DNA from: JAZKBN01 sp040388605
GTDB taxonomy: Bacteria; Bacteroidota; Bacteroidia; Cytophagales; Flexibacteraceae
NCBI GenBank assembly: GCA_040388605.1
Contig: JAZKBN010000001.1
Span: 1-31,177 of the forward strand
Direction of reading: 5' to 3'
DNA length: 31,177 nt
Below are positions 16,922 to 24,452 of the stretch, one piece after another. Below the pieces are notes generated by a model. The model ran no database searches. It saw nothing but the letters and a program-made list of their open reading frames with translations, and was not told the DNA's origin. A program made the position numbers and the translations under genes. Position 1 is the first letter of the stretch, and each line of letters starts with the position of its first letter.

Positions 16922-18487
16922 TTAAGCTTTGCTTTTAGATTTTTTTGAAGCTTTGTCTTCAGCTGTTTCCGTAACTGTGCCGTTAACCGCAGCCGATGAA
17001 TAATTTTCTTTTGCTTCAAGGGCTTTTTCTAATCGCCTTACACGGGCACGCAAATCATGCACTTCCCTGGTAAGCTCGTCGGCTTCTGAGCGGGGCAAAA
17101 CCGGTAATACGCTTAAATAGCCTTCTGCCTGCTTATCGAGCATTTGCTTTATTTCGAGGCCGATTGTAAGCAGTTTTCCCTGGGCCCGGCTAAACTCATC
17201 GCCTCCGAATGTTTTAATGAGGTCAGCTTCGGTTTTGTTTACCCATGCGTTGTAAAAATCGTCGTACTTGGGCACCTCGCCTGCTTTAAATTTCTCGCCG
17301 GTTTCAGCAATTACTTTTTCCATGGCCTTCCGGGTCGATGCGTAAATGATTGACTGCAGCTCAACGTAACCATTCCAATAATCGCCTAGCTTCTGCTGAA
17401 TTTTCTCGGCAGCCTCCATGTTATCTTTTTCCTTACCTGCCGGAATCAGGCGTGCAAAGGGGGCATAAGCCTGTTTCGCCTGTTCAGCTATTTTGGTTCC
17501 GAAATCATTGAATTCCTTAAAGCTGTTGTAATCAACTTTTGGGAAATGCCTGCTCAGGCCTGCTGACTGTTCCTGGTAATCTGAAGAGAATTTTTTCCAG
17601 TTTTCACTGAATTTGGTCGCCTGCTCGCTGCTGCCGGTTGCGTATTGCTTCCAGGCGGCAGTGTACTGTTCGGTCTGCTTGCTGAAATCTGCATACAGCT
17701 CTTTGAATTTATCGGGAGAAGTAAATTGGAAAAGTTTGTCGGTAAGCTCACGCACCTTTTCGGCACTGAATGCTTTGCTGAAAGCTTCTGCATCCCATAC
17801 CGGTGTGGAGCCTGTGTTCTGCATATATTTCTGCCAATTGGCAAAAACCGGCTGGTACAATTCTGCCAGCTTGGCATAAGCCTGCGAGCCTGCAAAAAAC
17901 TGGTCGTATGCGGGTACCTTGGCGCCGGGGAAAGTAAAGCCGGGGAATGCGTTAAAACCGCCTGATGTTCCTTTGAATTGGCTTCCGGTTGTGTTCAGCA
18001 AATCTGAATATACGGTGTTCCATTTCTGGTACATATCGGTCCAGGCTGCGAAAGGGTTTTGCGTAGCTTCAGGTGTAGCCGGTTTTACTGCTTCAATAGC
18101 TGTGGCGCTTACCTGTTTAACGGTATCAAGCCATGTTTGCACTGCCTTTGCCTGCATATTCAGCAATTCAGTGAATGCTTCTGCAGCTTTTTCAGGAACC
18201 GCTGATGGAAAAGGATTGGCAGCTGTGTTGGTTTTATTTTCGGCAGGTTCGGGGCTGCCGTTAGTATTTGCGGTGGTTTCAGTTGCGGCTTTGCTTCCGC
18301 CTGAAATTGCGCTTTCTATGATGTTTTTTTGTGTGTTAAGCCAGTCACGATAAATATCGGTGCCGGTTTTCAGCAGGTCGCCGTTCTTCAGCGATTCTGC
18401 AATTTTGCCTGATGTATCTGTAAAATTTTCAAAAGCTTTCTTACCTGAATCTGCCCAGGCTTCGGCTGCATTGTTTTTAGATTCCAT
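16922..18487 (-). CDS. phaE: Class III PHA synthase subunit PhaE, enlarged
   Basis: PhaE forms the active PHA synthase with PhaC. The C-terminal half shows the family signature: YDDFYNAWVNKTEADLIKTF, then a short hydrophobic stretch, then PRSEADELTREVHDLRARVRRLEKALE, a coiled coil. A lysine- and serine-rich tail follows. At 521 residues it is much longer than the well-studied PhaE (about 360). The extra N-terminal part is helical, rich in Ala, Lys, Gln and aromatic residues, with phasin-like NPFAAWTDMYQKW stretches. An in-frame TTG at 18541 lies inside the -7 box of the promoter and cannot be the start, so ATG 18487 is used; predicted transcription begins about 45 bases upstream. phaC follows after 35 bases. 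Confidence 0.9.
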   Translation of the reverse strand: MESKNNAAEAWADSGKKAFENFTDTSGKIAESLKNGDLLKTGTDIYRDWLNTQKNIIESAISGGSKAATETTANTNGSPEPAENKTNTAANPFPSAVPEKAAEAFTELLNMQAKAVQTWLDTVKQVSATAIEAVKPATPEATQNPFAAWTDMYQKWNTVYSDLLNTTGSQFKGTSGGFNAFPGFTFPGAKVPAYDQFFAGSQAYAKLAELYQPVFANWQKYMQNTGSTPVWDAEAFSKAFSAEKVRELTDKLFQFTSPDKFKELYADFSKQTEQYTAAWKQYATGSSEQATKFSENWKKFSSDYQEQSAGLSRHFPKVDYNSFKEFNDFGTKIAEQAKQAYAPFARLIPAGKEKDNMEAAEKIQQKLGDYWNGYVELQSIIYASTRKAMEKVIAETGEKFKAGEVPKYDDFYNAWVNKTEADLIKTFGGDEFSRAQGKLLTIGLEIKQMLDKQAEGYLSVLPVLPRSEADELTREVHDLRARVRRLEKALEAKENYSSAAVNGTVTETAEDKASKKSKSKA

Positions 18488-18538
18488 ATCGTTGGCGCCC
18501 TTGAAATAACCTGTTTTTTCATGGTCTCGCGGGCTCTG

Positions 18539-18569
18539 CAAATTTAACCATGGCTTTTAAAATGTCAAA
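18539..18569 (-). promoter_or_regulatory. Promoter of the phaE-phaC operon (TTTG-N19-TAAATTTG)
   Basis: The minus strand has TTTG (18566-18569), 19 bases, then TAAATTTG (18539-18546): an exact match to the Bacteroidota primary promoter. Transcription should start near 18532, ruling out the in-frame TTG at 18541 as a start codon. Confidence 0.8.
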
Positions 18570-18596
18570 GCATTTTATTGTTCGTTAAATTATTAC

Positions 18597-18604
18597 TAAG
18601 ATTG
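18597..18604 (+). promoter_or_regulatory. Possible -7 box of the phaJ transcript
   Basis: TAAGATTG is one mismatch from TAnnTTTG and would give a start near 18610, about 16 bases before phaJ. The -33 box is weak (ATTG about 16 bases upstream). With the phaE promoter 28 bases away in the opposite direction, the 139-base gap forms a compact divergent control region. Confidence 0.4.
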
Positions 18605-18626
18605 GACCTTAAACATTAAAAATATC

Positions 18627-19031
18627 ATGATCCAGGTAGGCGAGGTATATAAAACCGACGTAAGGTACAGCCAAGAGCAGGTAATTGCATTTTCCCAAGT
18701 TTCAGGCGATGCGAACCCATTGCATCTCGATGCCGATTATGCGGCCACAACCATATTCAAAAAGCCCATTGTGCACGGCTTTTTAACAGGAAGTATTTTC
18801 TCAAAAGTATTCGGTATGGATTTTCCCGGGCCCGGCAGTGTTTACCTTGGCCAAACCATGCAATTCAAACGCCCCATGTTCGTGGAAACAGATTACGAGG
18901 CAGTTTTTACCGTTATTTCAGTAGACCGCGAAAAGCACAGCGCTGTTATTGAAACTAAAATTTCTGAAAAGGCAACCGGCAAAGTAACTTTAAGCGGTGA
19001 AGCCCAAATATTGAATACCTCGGCTTTCTGA
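18627..19031 (+). CDS. phaJ: (R)-specific enoyl-CoA hydratase PhaJ (MaoC-like)
   Basis: This hydratase converts trans-2-enoyl-CoA from beta-oxidation into (R)-3-hydroxyacyl-CoA, the PHA monomer. The 134-residue product has the hydratase-2 motif FSQVSGDANPLHLD with catalytic Asp28 and His33. Their five-residue spacing equals that of the Aeromonas PhaJ pair (31/36). PIVHGFLTGSIFSKVFG provides the conserved helix over the active site, and the length matches single-hot-dog PhaJ enzymes. It is divergent from phaE-phaC across a shared control region, which ties it to PHA supply rather than another MaoC-type role. The cyclase-family gene follows 44 bases downstream and may be co-transcribed. Confidence 0.93.
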   Translation: MIQVGEVYKTDVRYSQEQVIAFSQVSGDANPLHLDADYAATTIFKKPIVHGFLTGSIFSKVFGMDFPGPGSVYLGQTMQFKRPMFVETDYEAVFTVISVDREKHSAVIETKISEKATGKVTLSGEAQILNTSAF

Positions 19032-19075
19032 GTTAACCAGGGTCTGAAAATATAACCGGCCCTAAAAGGCAAAAC

Positions 19076-19858
19076 ATGACCTTACCGGTAAACTTTAAAC
19101 TTGCCGGGCGCAGCTTTACCGCAGATCTCGCCCGGCCTTCAGATATAAGCATCCCTATGCATCCCGATGCCAGGAATGTAAACTGCTACTATGCCGATGA
19201 ACCCGAATCTGAAACCATACGATCCGGTAGTTTTGTAGGAAGCGTGGCGCTGGGCGGCAGCGTAAACTATAAAACGCTTAAGCTCACGCCCCATGGGAAC
19301 GGTACGCATACAGAATGCTGCGGTCATATTTCTGCCGACCCACAGTTTAACCTGCTTAACTGCTTTAACCGCTTTATTTTTACAGCCGAGCTTATCAGCA
19401 TTGCCCCGGCAGAATTGCCAAACGGTGATTTTTGTATAAAAATATCTGCATTAGCCGCTGCATTTCAGGATTTTGAATACATGCCCGAAGCGCTCATTGT
19501 AAGAACGTTTCCCAATGAACCTGCAAAACAAACTGCCCAATATTCAGGCACAAATCCCCCTTATTTTGAACCCGGCTGCGGCGAACTGTTGGCTGAAAAC
19601 GGCATACTCCAGTTTTTAACCGATTTGCCTTCCGTAGACAGGGAGCAGGACGAAGGAAGGCTTTCTGTTCATAAAAGCTTTTGGAGCTACCCTTACAGCC
19701 CAAGGTCCTTGGCCTGTATTACCGAGCTGATTTATGTATCTTCCGATATACCTGATGGCCGTTATTTGGTAAGCATTTCCCCCCTCAGGCTTGAAACGGA
19801 TGCCTCGCCCTCAAGGGTGGTTTTATATATGCTCAGCGAGACGGAACAGGTAAGTTAA
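19076..19858 (+). CDS. Cyclase family protein (kynurenine formamidase-like metal hydrolase)
   Basis: The 260-residue product matches the cyclase/kynurenine formamidase family (PF04199). The metal-binding signature is the stretch TPHGNGTHTECCGH at 71-84, a variant of HxGTHxDxPxH with His73, His78, Glu80 and His84. An early DISIPMHP segment and the later hydrophobic core strands also fit. Members hydrolyse amides or lactone-like rings using zinc or manganese; the substrate here cannot be read from sequence. It lies 44 bases after phaJ on the same strand, so co-transcription is likely, but no other tryptophan-degradation gene is nearby. Its stop is only two bases from the stop of the convergent permease gene. 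Confidence 0.85.
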   Translation: MTLPVNFKLAGRSFTADLARPSDISIPMHPDARNVNCYYADEPESETIRSGSFVGSVALGGSVNYKTLKLTPHGNGTHTECCGHISADPQFNLLNCFNRFIFTAELISIAPAELPNGDFCIKISALAAAFQDFEYMPEALIVRTFPNEPAKQTAQYSGTNPPYFEPGCGELLAENGILQFLTDLPSVDREQDEGRLSVHKSFWSYPYSPRSLACITELIYVSSDIPDGRYLVSISPLRLETDASPSRVVLYMLSETEQVS

Positions 19859-19860
19859 GC

Positions 19861-21051
19861 TTACTTATAAACCCTGTTCACCAGCCTTAAAACAGAAAAA
19901 ATATTAACAAGCAGGGTAAGTACTACGAAAACGGCACCCAGTATGAGGGTTTGATTCTGTATACCGTGTAAGTGTTCAAGCCCGTTTTTTTCCATGGTAT
20001 CGTGCAGCTTGCTTACCCCAAAATAAAGCAAAGCGCCGGCTGCTATGGCCAGGAAAAGGACATAAATTGCAAACCTCCCCAGCAGGTTATAGGCCAGGCT
20101 GCGGGCTGTATAGCCAAGCTCTAAAAGGAGCTTTATTTCATCTTTAGCTTCGGCAATTACCGCCCTGAAATTGGTGGTGAAAATGACGAAGCTGAGCGCA
20201 ATAAAGAGAGTGCCCAACAGGCCTATAAGAGTCATTACTGCTTTAATAATTCCGCTTGCTTTACCCATGCGCAGCTTATCATTATTGGTTTGGTAGCTAT
20301 GGCTTTCAAGATAATCTGCAATGCCGGGGTCCGATGGGTTGCTTACCTGTAAAATAACCCTCGATGGCTTGGCTGCCACGCCGTTGCCAATATTTTTATT
20401 AGCCCAATCCATAAAGCTTTGCGGAACAAGCACAGTGCTGAACCTATCTGAAAACCCGGTTATTTTACCGTTCATTTCAAACCTGCCCCTGGCCCCGCTG
20501 ATTTCTATATGCAGCGGTACCATTTGTATGCTGGCCCTGCTCAATTGGGGCAGACCCTGGCTCAATGCAAAACCGAAATTATAGAGGTTCAGGAAATCCT
20601 GGGACAATAATAGCGGGAAAGTATTGCTGCCTGGCTGCCATTCAAAGTTTTCGGGCTTATTATCTAAAAATTCATCAGGCACTGCCTCGCAGAAGAGCAC
20701 TGTGCTGAATGGTATGGTTGTGCCGCTTGATGCGAAAGACTGAAATTGGTTGGCCGTAAATAAGCCAAGTTTTTGAACGAAGGCCTGCTTTTTAAGGTCG
20801 GCTATTTCAGCATCGGAAAATGCGCTGCTGCTAAGCTTCATGGTATTGGCAAGGGTGATTTCCTTGTTTATTATCAGGTATTCGCCTTTGCCGCTTTCTG
20901 CTTTTACAGGCTCAAGAATATTGTTCAGCTCTGCCCAAACCTGCACCGATAAAAGAACAATGAGCATGCCTGCCAAAAAGCCCAGCCCCGCCATCAGGAA
21001 TTGAAGCGGATTCTGCCTTCCCCAAAGTATTTTGGTAAGTATGCCCTTCAT
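19861..21051 (-). CDS. FtsX-like ABC transporter permease
   Basis: The 396-residue product has the layout of FtsX/MacB-type permeases: one N-terminal helix (about 14-40), a large extracytoplasmic domain (about 41-265), then three helices near 268-292, 325-350 and 368-392. The cytoplasmic loop after the second helix contains AEAKDEIKLLLELGYTARSLAYNLL, the usual coupling segment to the ATPase. Such systems act by mechanical coupling rather than classic transport, for instance in lipoprotein release, toxin efflux or cell-wall hydrolase control; which applies here is unknown. It follows the ATPase gene by 62 bases and closes an operon with a DUF4836 lipoprotein. Only one permease gene is present, suggesting a homodimer. 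Confidence 0.87.
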   Translation of the reverse strand: MKGILTKILWGRQNPLQFLMAGLGFLAGMLIVLLSVQVWAELNNILEPVKAESGKGEYLIINKEITLANTMKLSSSAFSDAEIADLKKQAFVQKLGLFTANQFQSFASSGTTIPFSTVLFCEAVPDEFLDNKPENFEWQPGSNTFPLLLSQDFLNLYNFGFALSQGLPQLSRASIQMVPLHIEISGARGRFEMNGKITGFSDRFSTVLVPQSFMDWANKNIGNGVAAKPSRVILQVSNPSDPGIADYLESHSYQTNNDKLRMGKASGIIKAVMTLIGLLGTLFIALSFVIFTTNFRAVIAEAKDEIKLLLELGYTARSLAYNLLGRFAIYVLFLAIAAGALLYFGVSKLHDTMEKNGLEHLHGIQNQTLILGAVFVVLTLLVNIFSVLRLVNRVYK

Positions 21052-21113
21052 TTCTGTTCGCTTGTTATTGGCTTATCCCGGTTTTGATTTTAAAAACTAT
21101 AGCCTGCTCCTGC

Positions 21114-21791
21114 TTAAAAATAAAGGCTTTCATCGGCGCCGGGGAAGTAATCATGCCCCAGGCTTGTAACTATATAGCCTGCATTACGGGCAATACATTC
21201 ATCGGTAACCAGTTTTGTGGCAATGGCAATATTGGCATCATCAAGGTGGCTGAAAGGCTCATCCATCAATAAGAGGCTGAATGGCTGCACAAGCGCACGT
21301 ATAATGGCAATACGCTGGCGTTCTCCGTAGCTTAAAGTGCCGCATGTTCTGTCGAAGAGGGGTAATACGCCAAGCAGGTTGGCCAGCTCTTCAGCATGCT
21401 TCATATAGCTCTCAGCGTCTTTGCCGGAAAGTGAAGCTTTTACAGCCAGGTTTTCGCGTGCTGTCCGGTTCAGGAAAAGCCTGAGGTCCTGGAAAATAAT
21501 GCTTACTTCTTTTTGCCTGGCTTCGGCCCATTGCCCGGGACCGGTTGCTTTTACATCCTGCCCCAACAAGCTTGCTGAACCGCTGAAATCTGTTCTAAGG
21601 CCGTAAAGTATGCCGGTAAAGGTACTTTTACCTTTACCGGATGCTGCGGATACCCTGTATTTGCGTCCTTTCCTGAATTGAATATTGGTATTCCAAATAC
21701 CTGAAGCGGCAGAAATTTTACCGGCAAGCGGTTCTGGAATTACCCCTTTCAGTTCGGCTATTATACCGTTATCGGGAATTGCGCCGGGCAT
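21114..21791 (-). CDS. ABC transporter ATP-binding protein (FtsE/LolD/MacB-like)
   Basis: The 225-residue ATPase carries Walker A as AASGKGKST (49-57), Q-loop Gln101 in IIFQDLRLF, the signature LSYGERQR (153-160), Walker B LLLMDEPFSHLD with Glu178, and H-loop His213 in SLGHDY. All catalytic residues are present. The first glycine of Walker A (GxxGxGKST) is alanine, a mild departure. The short N-terminus has no clear extra domain. It lies 22 bases after the DUF4836 gene and 62 bases before the permease gene, so ATPase and permease form one transporter, probably the two-subunit FtsX-type. Confidence 0.92.
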   Translation of the reverse strand: MPGAIPDNGIIAELKGVIPEPLAGKISAASGIWNTNIQFRKGRKYRVSAASGKGKSTFTGILYGLRTDFSGSASLLGQDVKATGPGQWAEARQKEVSIIFQDLRLFLNRTARENLAVKASLSGKDAESYMKHAEELANLLGVLPLFDRTCGTLSYGERQRIAIIRALVQPFSLLLMDEPFSHLDDANIAIATKLVTDECIARNAGYIVTSLGHDYFPGADESLYF

Positions 21792-21813
21792 ACTTGTTTT
21801 TTGTTGTAAAAGC

Positions 21814-23355
21814 TTATTGTACCACTACGCTGTCGGCAGCTTCTTTAAACTCATCAACAGCTTTTTTAGAATCTTCGCTGTAATCTGAAGCTGCCTTCAG
21901 CAGCGTTTGAAGGCTGTTTTGCGTTTTGTTTTGCAGCTTCAGGCTGAATTCAGATTTAGCGGTGGTTTTAGATTCCTGCTTAACGGTAAAAGTAACCTTA
22001 TCTAAATTGCTGATGAATTTACGGTCGGCAAGGCTGAGTCTTGAATCTTTTGCGGTGAGTGCATTTATGTCGAAGTACAGGCCAAAAACGCCCGATGCCA
22101 TAGGGTCAGCAATGGCAGATTCGGGTTTAGGGTGGCCGGCATCGGCAGCCAGTTTTTCAAGCTCGGGTGTGTTAACCACGTAAACGCGGTCTTTTTGCGT
22201 AATGAAGTGGTATTCAGGATACATTTTAACATACCTGTAGCCTTCTTCTTCTGCAATGAGGCCCTGCATGGCAAAAATATCTACCAGCTTATTAAAAGTG
22301 GCTTCTTTCCTGAGTCCAAGTTCAAAGTAACCCTGGGGCATTCCGCCATTAGCAGCAGTAATTGCAATGGTTAAATCGCCTGAAAGCATTTCAAAAATTT
22401 CTTTGGCAGAGCTGCCCGCCATAGCCAGGTTGGCATCCAGGCCGGAGAGCAAATCTGCGGCTGCCAGGTATTGGTAAACTTTATCAGCATCGAATTTAAG
22501 GGCGAGTACCGCTGCGGGTTTTTCCGAAGGAATATGCCCCACCACATCTTTACTTACCGGTAAACCGAACATAATATCACTTTTAGCATTTTGTGACATC
22601 ACAGTTTCCGTGGTGGCATCGGCCTTAACCTCACCTGATTCAAAGTTTAAAGAGCCCCACAGGTAAGACTTTTCAACACCTGCCATAGCAGCCTTGCTGC
22701 CCGCTGCGCTTGCCCCGTATTGCCCGCTTAAATCTTTAAGGTTTACCCAATAAGAGAAATCTGAACTCTCGGAAGTTATTTTTTTGAATTCTGCATTTGA
22801 GCTGACCAGTGAATTGTTGTCGCTTTCAGCTACTGTTTTCATAAGCCGGGCCAAAATGTCTTTTTTGGAATCTTCGCCTTTTGAAAATGCTGCTAAAGCG
22901 GTGTGATCGTTCCAGATATAAACTGCGGTGTTCCCTATTAATTGTTTAAAACCTGCTTCAGATGTGATTTTAGCACCCTTTTCTTCTTTAACAACCAAAG
23001 CTTCAAACTTCCCTGCATCTGCCAGCGGGATTACTGCAACAACATCCGTTTTTTCTCCGGCTTTAGCTGAATAAACATAAGCGGTATTGAAGAAATCAAT
23101 TCCGCTGTCGTCAAGCTTATGTGCAATACCTGTTGTATCGCTGTCTTCTTTTTTATTGAAAATGCCTTTCCAGATGCTTTTGAAATCGGCTGCTTTTAAG
23201 GCAATACTTTTTCCGTTAACCGAGGCAACAGCCAGCGCATTTTTAGGGACATATTTAATTTGTTCGGGTTTGCCGCAGGAAGCCAGCAAAAAAACAGAGC
23301 ACAGCAAAATGGCTGCCGAAGATGAAAATGAACGGATTTTGGCTGATACAGGCAT
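21814..23355 (-). CDS. DUF4836 family lipoprotein
   Basis: The product (513 residues from ATG 23355; a further ATG at 23376 adds seven) begins with a lipoprotein signal ending VFLLASCGK, predicting lipidation at Cys27. The mature part matches DUF4836, common in Bacteroidota, with a starting strand YVPKNALAVASVNGKSIALKA that recurs as a fold theme in the family. There is no known function and no enzymatic motif I can see. The shorter start gives the more normal signal peptide length. It is the first gene of an operon with an ABC ATPase (22-base gap) and an FtsX-like permease, so it may be the envelope partner of that transporter. The promoter is unclear; TATATTTA just upstream on the minus strand is a weak -7 candidate. 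Confidence 0.88.
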   Translation of the reverse strand: MPVSAKIRSFSSSAAILLCSVFLLASCGKPEQIKYVPKNALAVASVNGKSIALKAADFKSIWKGIFNKKEDSDTTGIAHKLDDSGIDFFNTAYVYSAKAGEKTDVVAVIPLADAGKFEALVVKEEKGAKITSEAGFKQLIGNTAVYIWNDHTALAAFSKGEDSKKDILARLMKTVAESDNNSLVSSNAEFKKITSESSDFSYWVNLKDLSGQYGASAAGSKAAMAGVEKSYLWGSLNFESGEVKADATTETVMSQNAKSDIMFGLPVSKDVVGHIPSEKPAAVLALKFDADKVYQYLAAADLLSGLDANLAMAGSSAKEIFEMLSGDLTIAITAANGGMPQGYFELGLRKEATFNKLVDIFAMQGLIAEEEGYRYVKMYPEYHFITQKDRVYVVNTPELEKLAADAGHPKPESAIADPMASGVFGLYFDINALTAKDSRLSLADRKFISNLDKVTFTVKQESKTTAKSEFSLKLQNKTQNSLQTLLKAASDYSEDSKKAVDEFKEAADSVVVQ

Positions 23356-23515
23356 TTTAAAGCAGCTTATGTGCATTCGACTAAATATAATGGGTTATAC
23401 AGGGCGTGAAAGTAGGTATTTGTTTTATATTGACCAAAGAGGCCTTTGACCTGCCGGCCTGCTGATTAATAAACGGTACCCATATCCCATAGACGGAGGT
23501 ATGCAGGGAATTGAG

Positions 23516-23523
23516 TAGTTTTG
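23516..23523 (+). promoter_or_regulatory. -7 box upstream of the crotonase gene
   Basis: TAGTTTTG is a full match to TAnnTTTG and lies 28 bases before the ATG at 23552. I see no TTTG at the expected upstream distance, so this is a half-supported promoter. Confidence 0.45.
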
Positions 23524-23551
23524 CGCATAATTAATACACCCCCGCATTTCA

Positions 23552-24340
23552 ATGCAAAATTATTCAGCCGAATTACTGTTAATAAAGCCTGATGCAGCAC
23601 CGGGCGTAGCCTTGGTGAGCCTGAACCGCCCTAAGGAGCTGAATGCCCTGAACCTGCAATTAATGGGTGAGCTGCGCGATACCTTTCGCCTGCTTGATTC
23701 TGACCCGGATGTGCGTGCTATAGTATTAACAGGCAATGCCAAAGCCTTTGCAGCAGGTGCCGATATTAAGCAAATGGCCGGTAAAACTGCCATAGATATG
23801 CTGGTTACTGATCAGTTTGCAACCTGGGATGCCATACGCAAAACTAAAAAGCCAATAATTGCTGCCGTGTCCGGTTTTGCATTGGGTGGCGGCTGCGAGC
23901 TTGCCATGACCTGCGATATGATAATAGCCTCTGAAACCGCGCGTTTCGGGCAGCCTGAAATAAAAATAGGCGTTATGCCCGGCGCAGGGGGAACCCAGCG
24001 GCTAACAAGAGCCATTGGCAAAGCCAAAGCCATGGAAATGGTGCTAACCGGCAAATTTATAAGCGCTGCCGAAGCAGAACGCTACGGGTTGGTTAACCGC
24101 GTGGTCCCCGAAGAACTTTACCTTGAAGAAGCAATAAAGCTGGCTTCAGAAATTGCCGGCATGTCGCCATTGGCGGTACAGCTGGCCAAGGAAAGTGTTA
24201 ACCGCGCTTACGACAGCTTTCTTGACGAAGGCCTGCATTTCGAAAGAAAAAACTTCTACCTGCTTTTCGCATCCGAAGATCAAAAGGAAGGTATGAATGC
24301 ATTTATTGAAAAACGGAAACCTACATTCTCCGGAAAGTAG
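23552..24340 (+). CDS. Enoyl-CoA hydratase (crotonase family)
   Basis: The enzyme hydrates trans-2-enoyl-CoA to (S)-3-hydroxyacyl-CoA in fatty-acid or amino-acid degradation. The 262-residue product has the short-chain hydratase length. Both catalytic glutamates are visible: Glu116 in GFALGGGCELAMTCD and Glu136 in FGQPEIKIGVMPGAGGTQRL, 20 residues apart as in mitochondrial crotonase. The oxyanion-hole region AFAAGADIKQM (66-76) is intact. The C-terminus (SEDQKEGMNAFIEKRKPTFSGK) is typical of true hydratases rather than isomerases. It is a separate transcription unit from the PHA genes but shares their enoyl-CoA substrate, with opposite stereochemistry to PhaJ. Confidence 0.93.
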   Translation: MQNYSAELLLIKPDAAPGVALVSLNRPKELNALNLQLMGELRDTFRLLDSDPDVRAIVLTGNAKAFAAGADIKQMAGKTAIDMLVTDQFATWDAIRKTKKPIIAAVSGFALGGGCELAMTCDMIIASETARFGQPEIKIGVMPGAGGTQRLTRAIGKAKAMEMVLTGKFISAAEAERYGLVNRVVPEELYLEEAIKLASEIAGMSPLAVQLAKESVNRAYDSFLDEGLHFERKNFYLLFASEDQKEGMNAFIEKRKPTFSGK

Positions 24341-24452
24341 CATGCTTGTTAGGCGGGCTTTGGGCCCGGCACAATATCATACCAAATTGCTGAAATAAAA
24401 GGCCTGATTATTACAACATAGATTAAGCTATACCCTGAAAACGCCCTTCACT

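Noticed and set aside
17613..18353. Overlapping plus-strand ORFs opposite phaE
   Set aside because: They are shadows of the low-complexity, alanine-rich phaE gene and lack recognisable domains.
18488..18541. N-terminal extension of PhaE starting at TTG 18541
   Set aside because: The TTG is part of the -7 box and lies upstream of the predicted transcript start.
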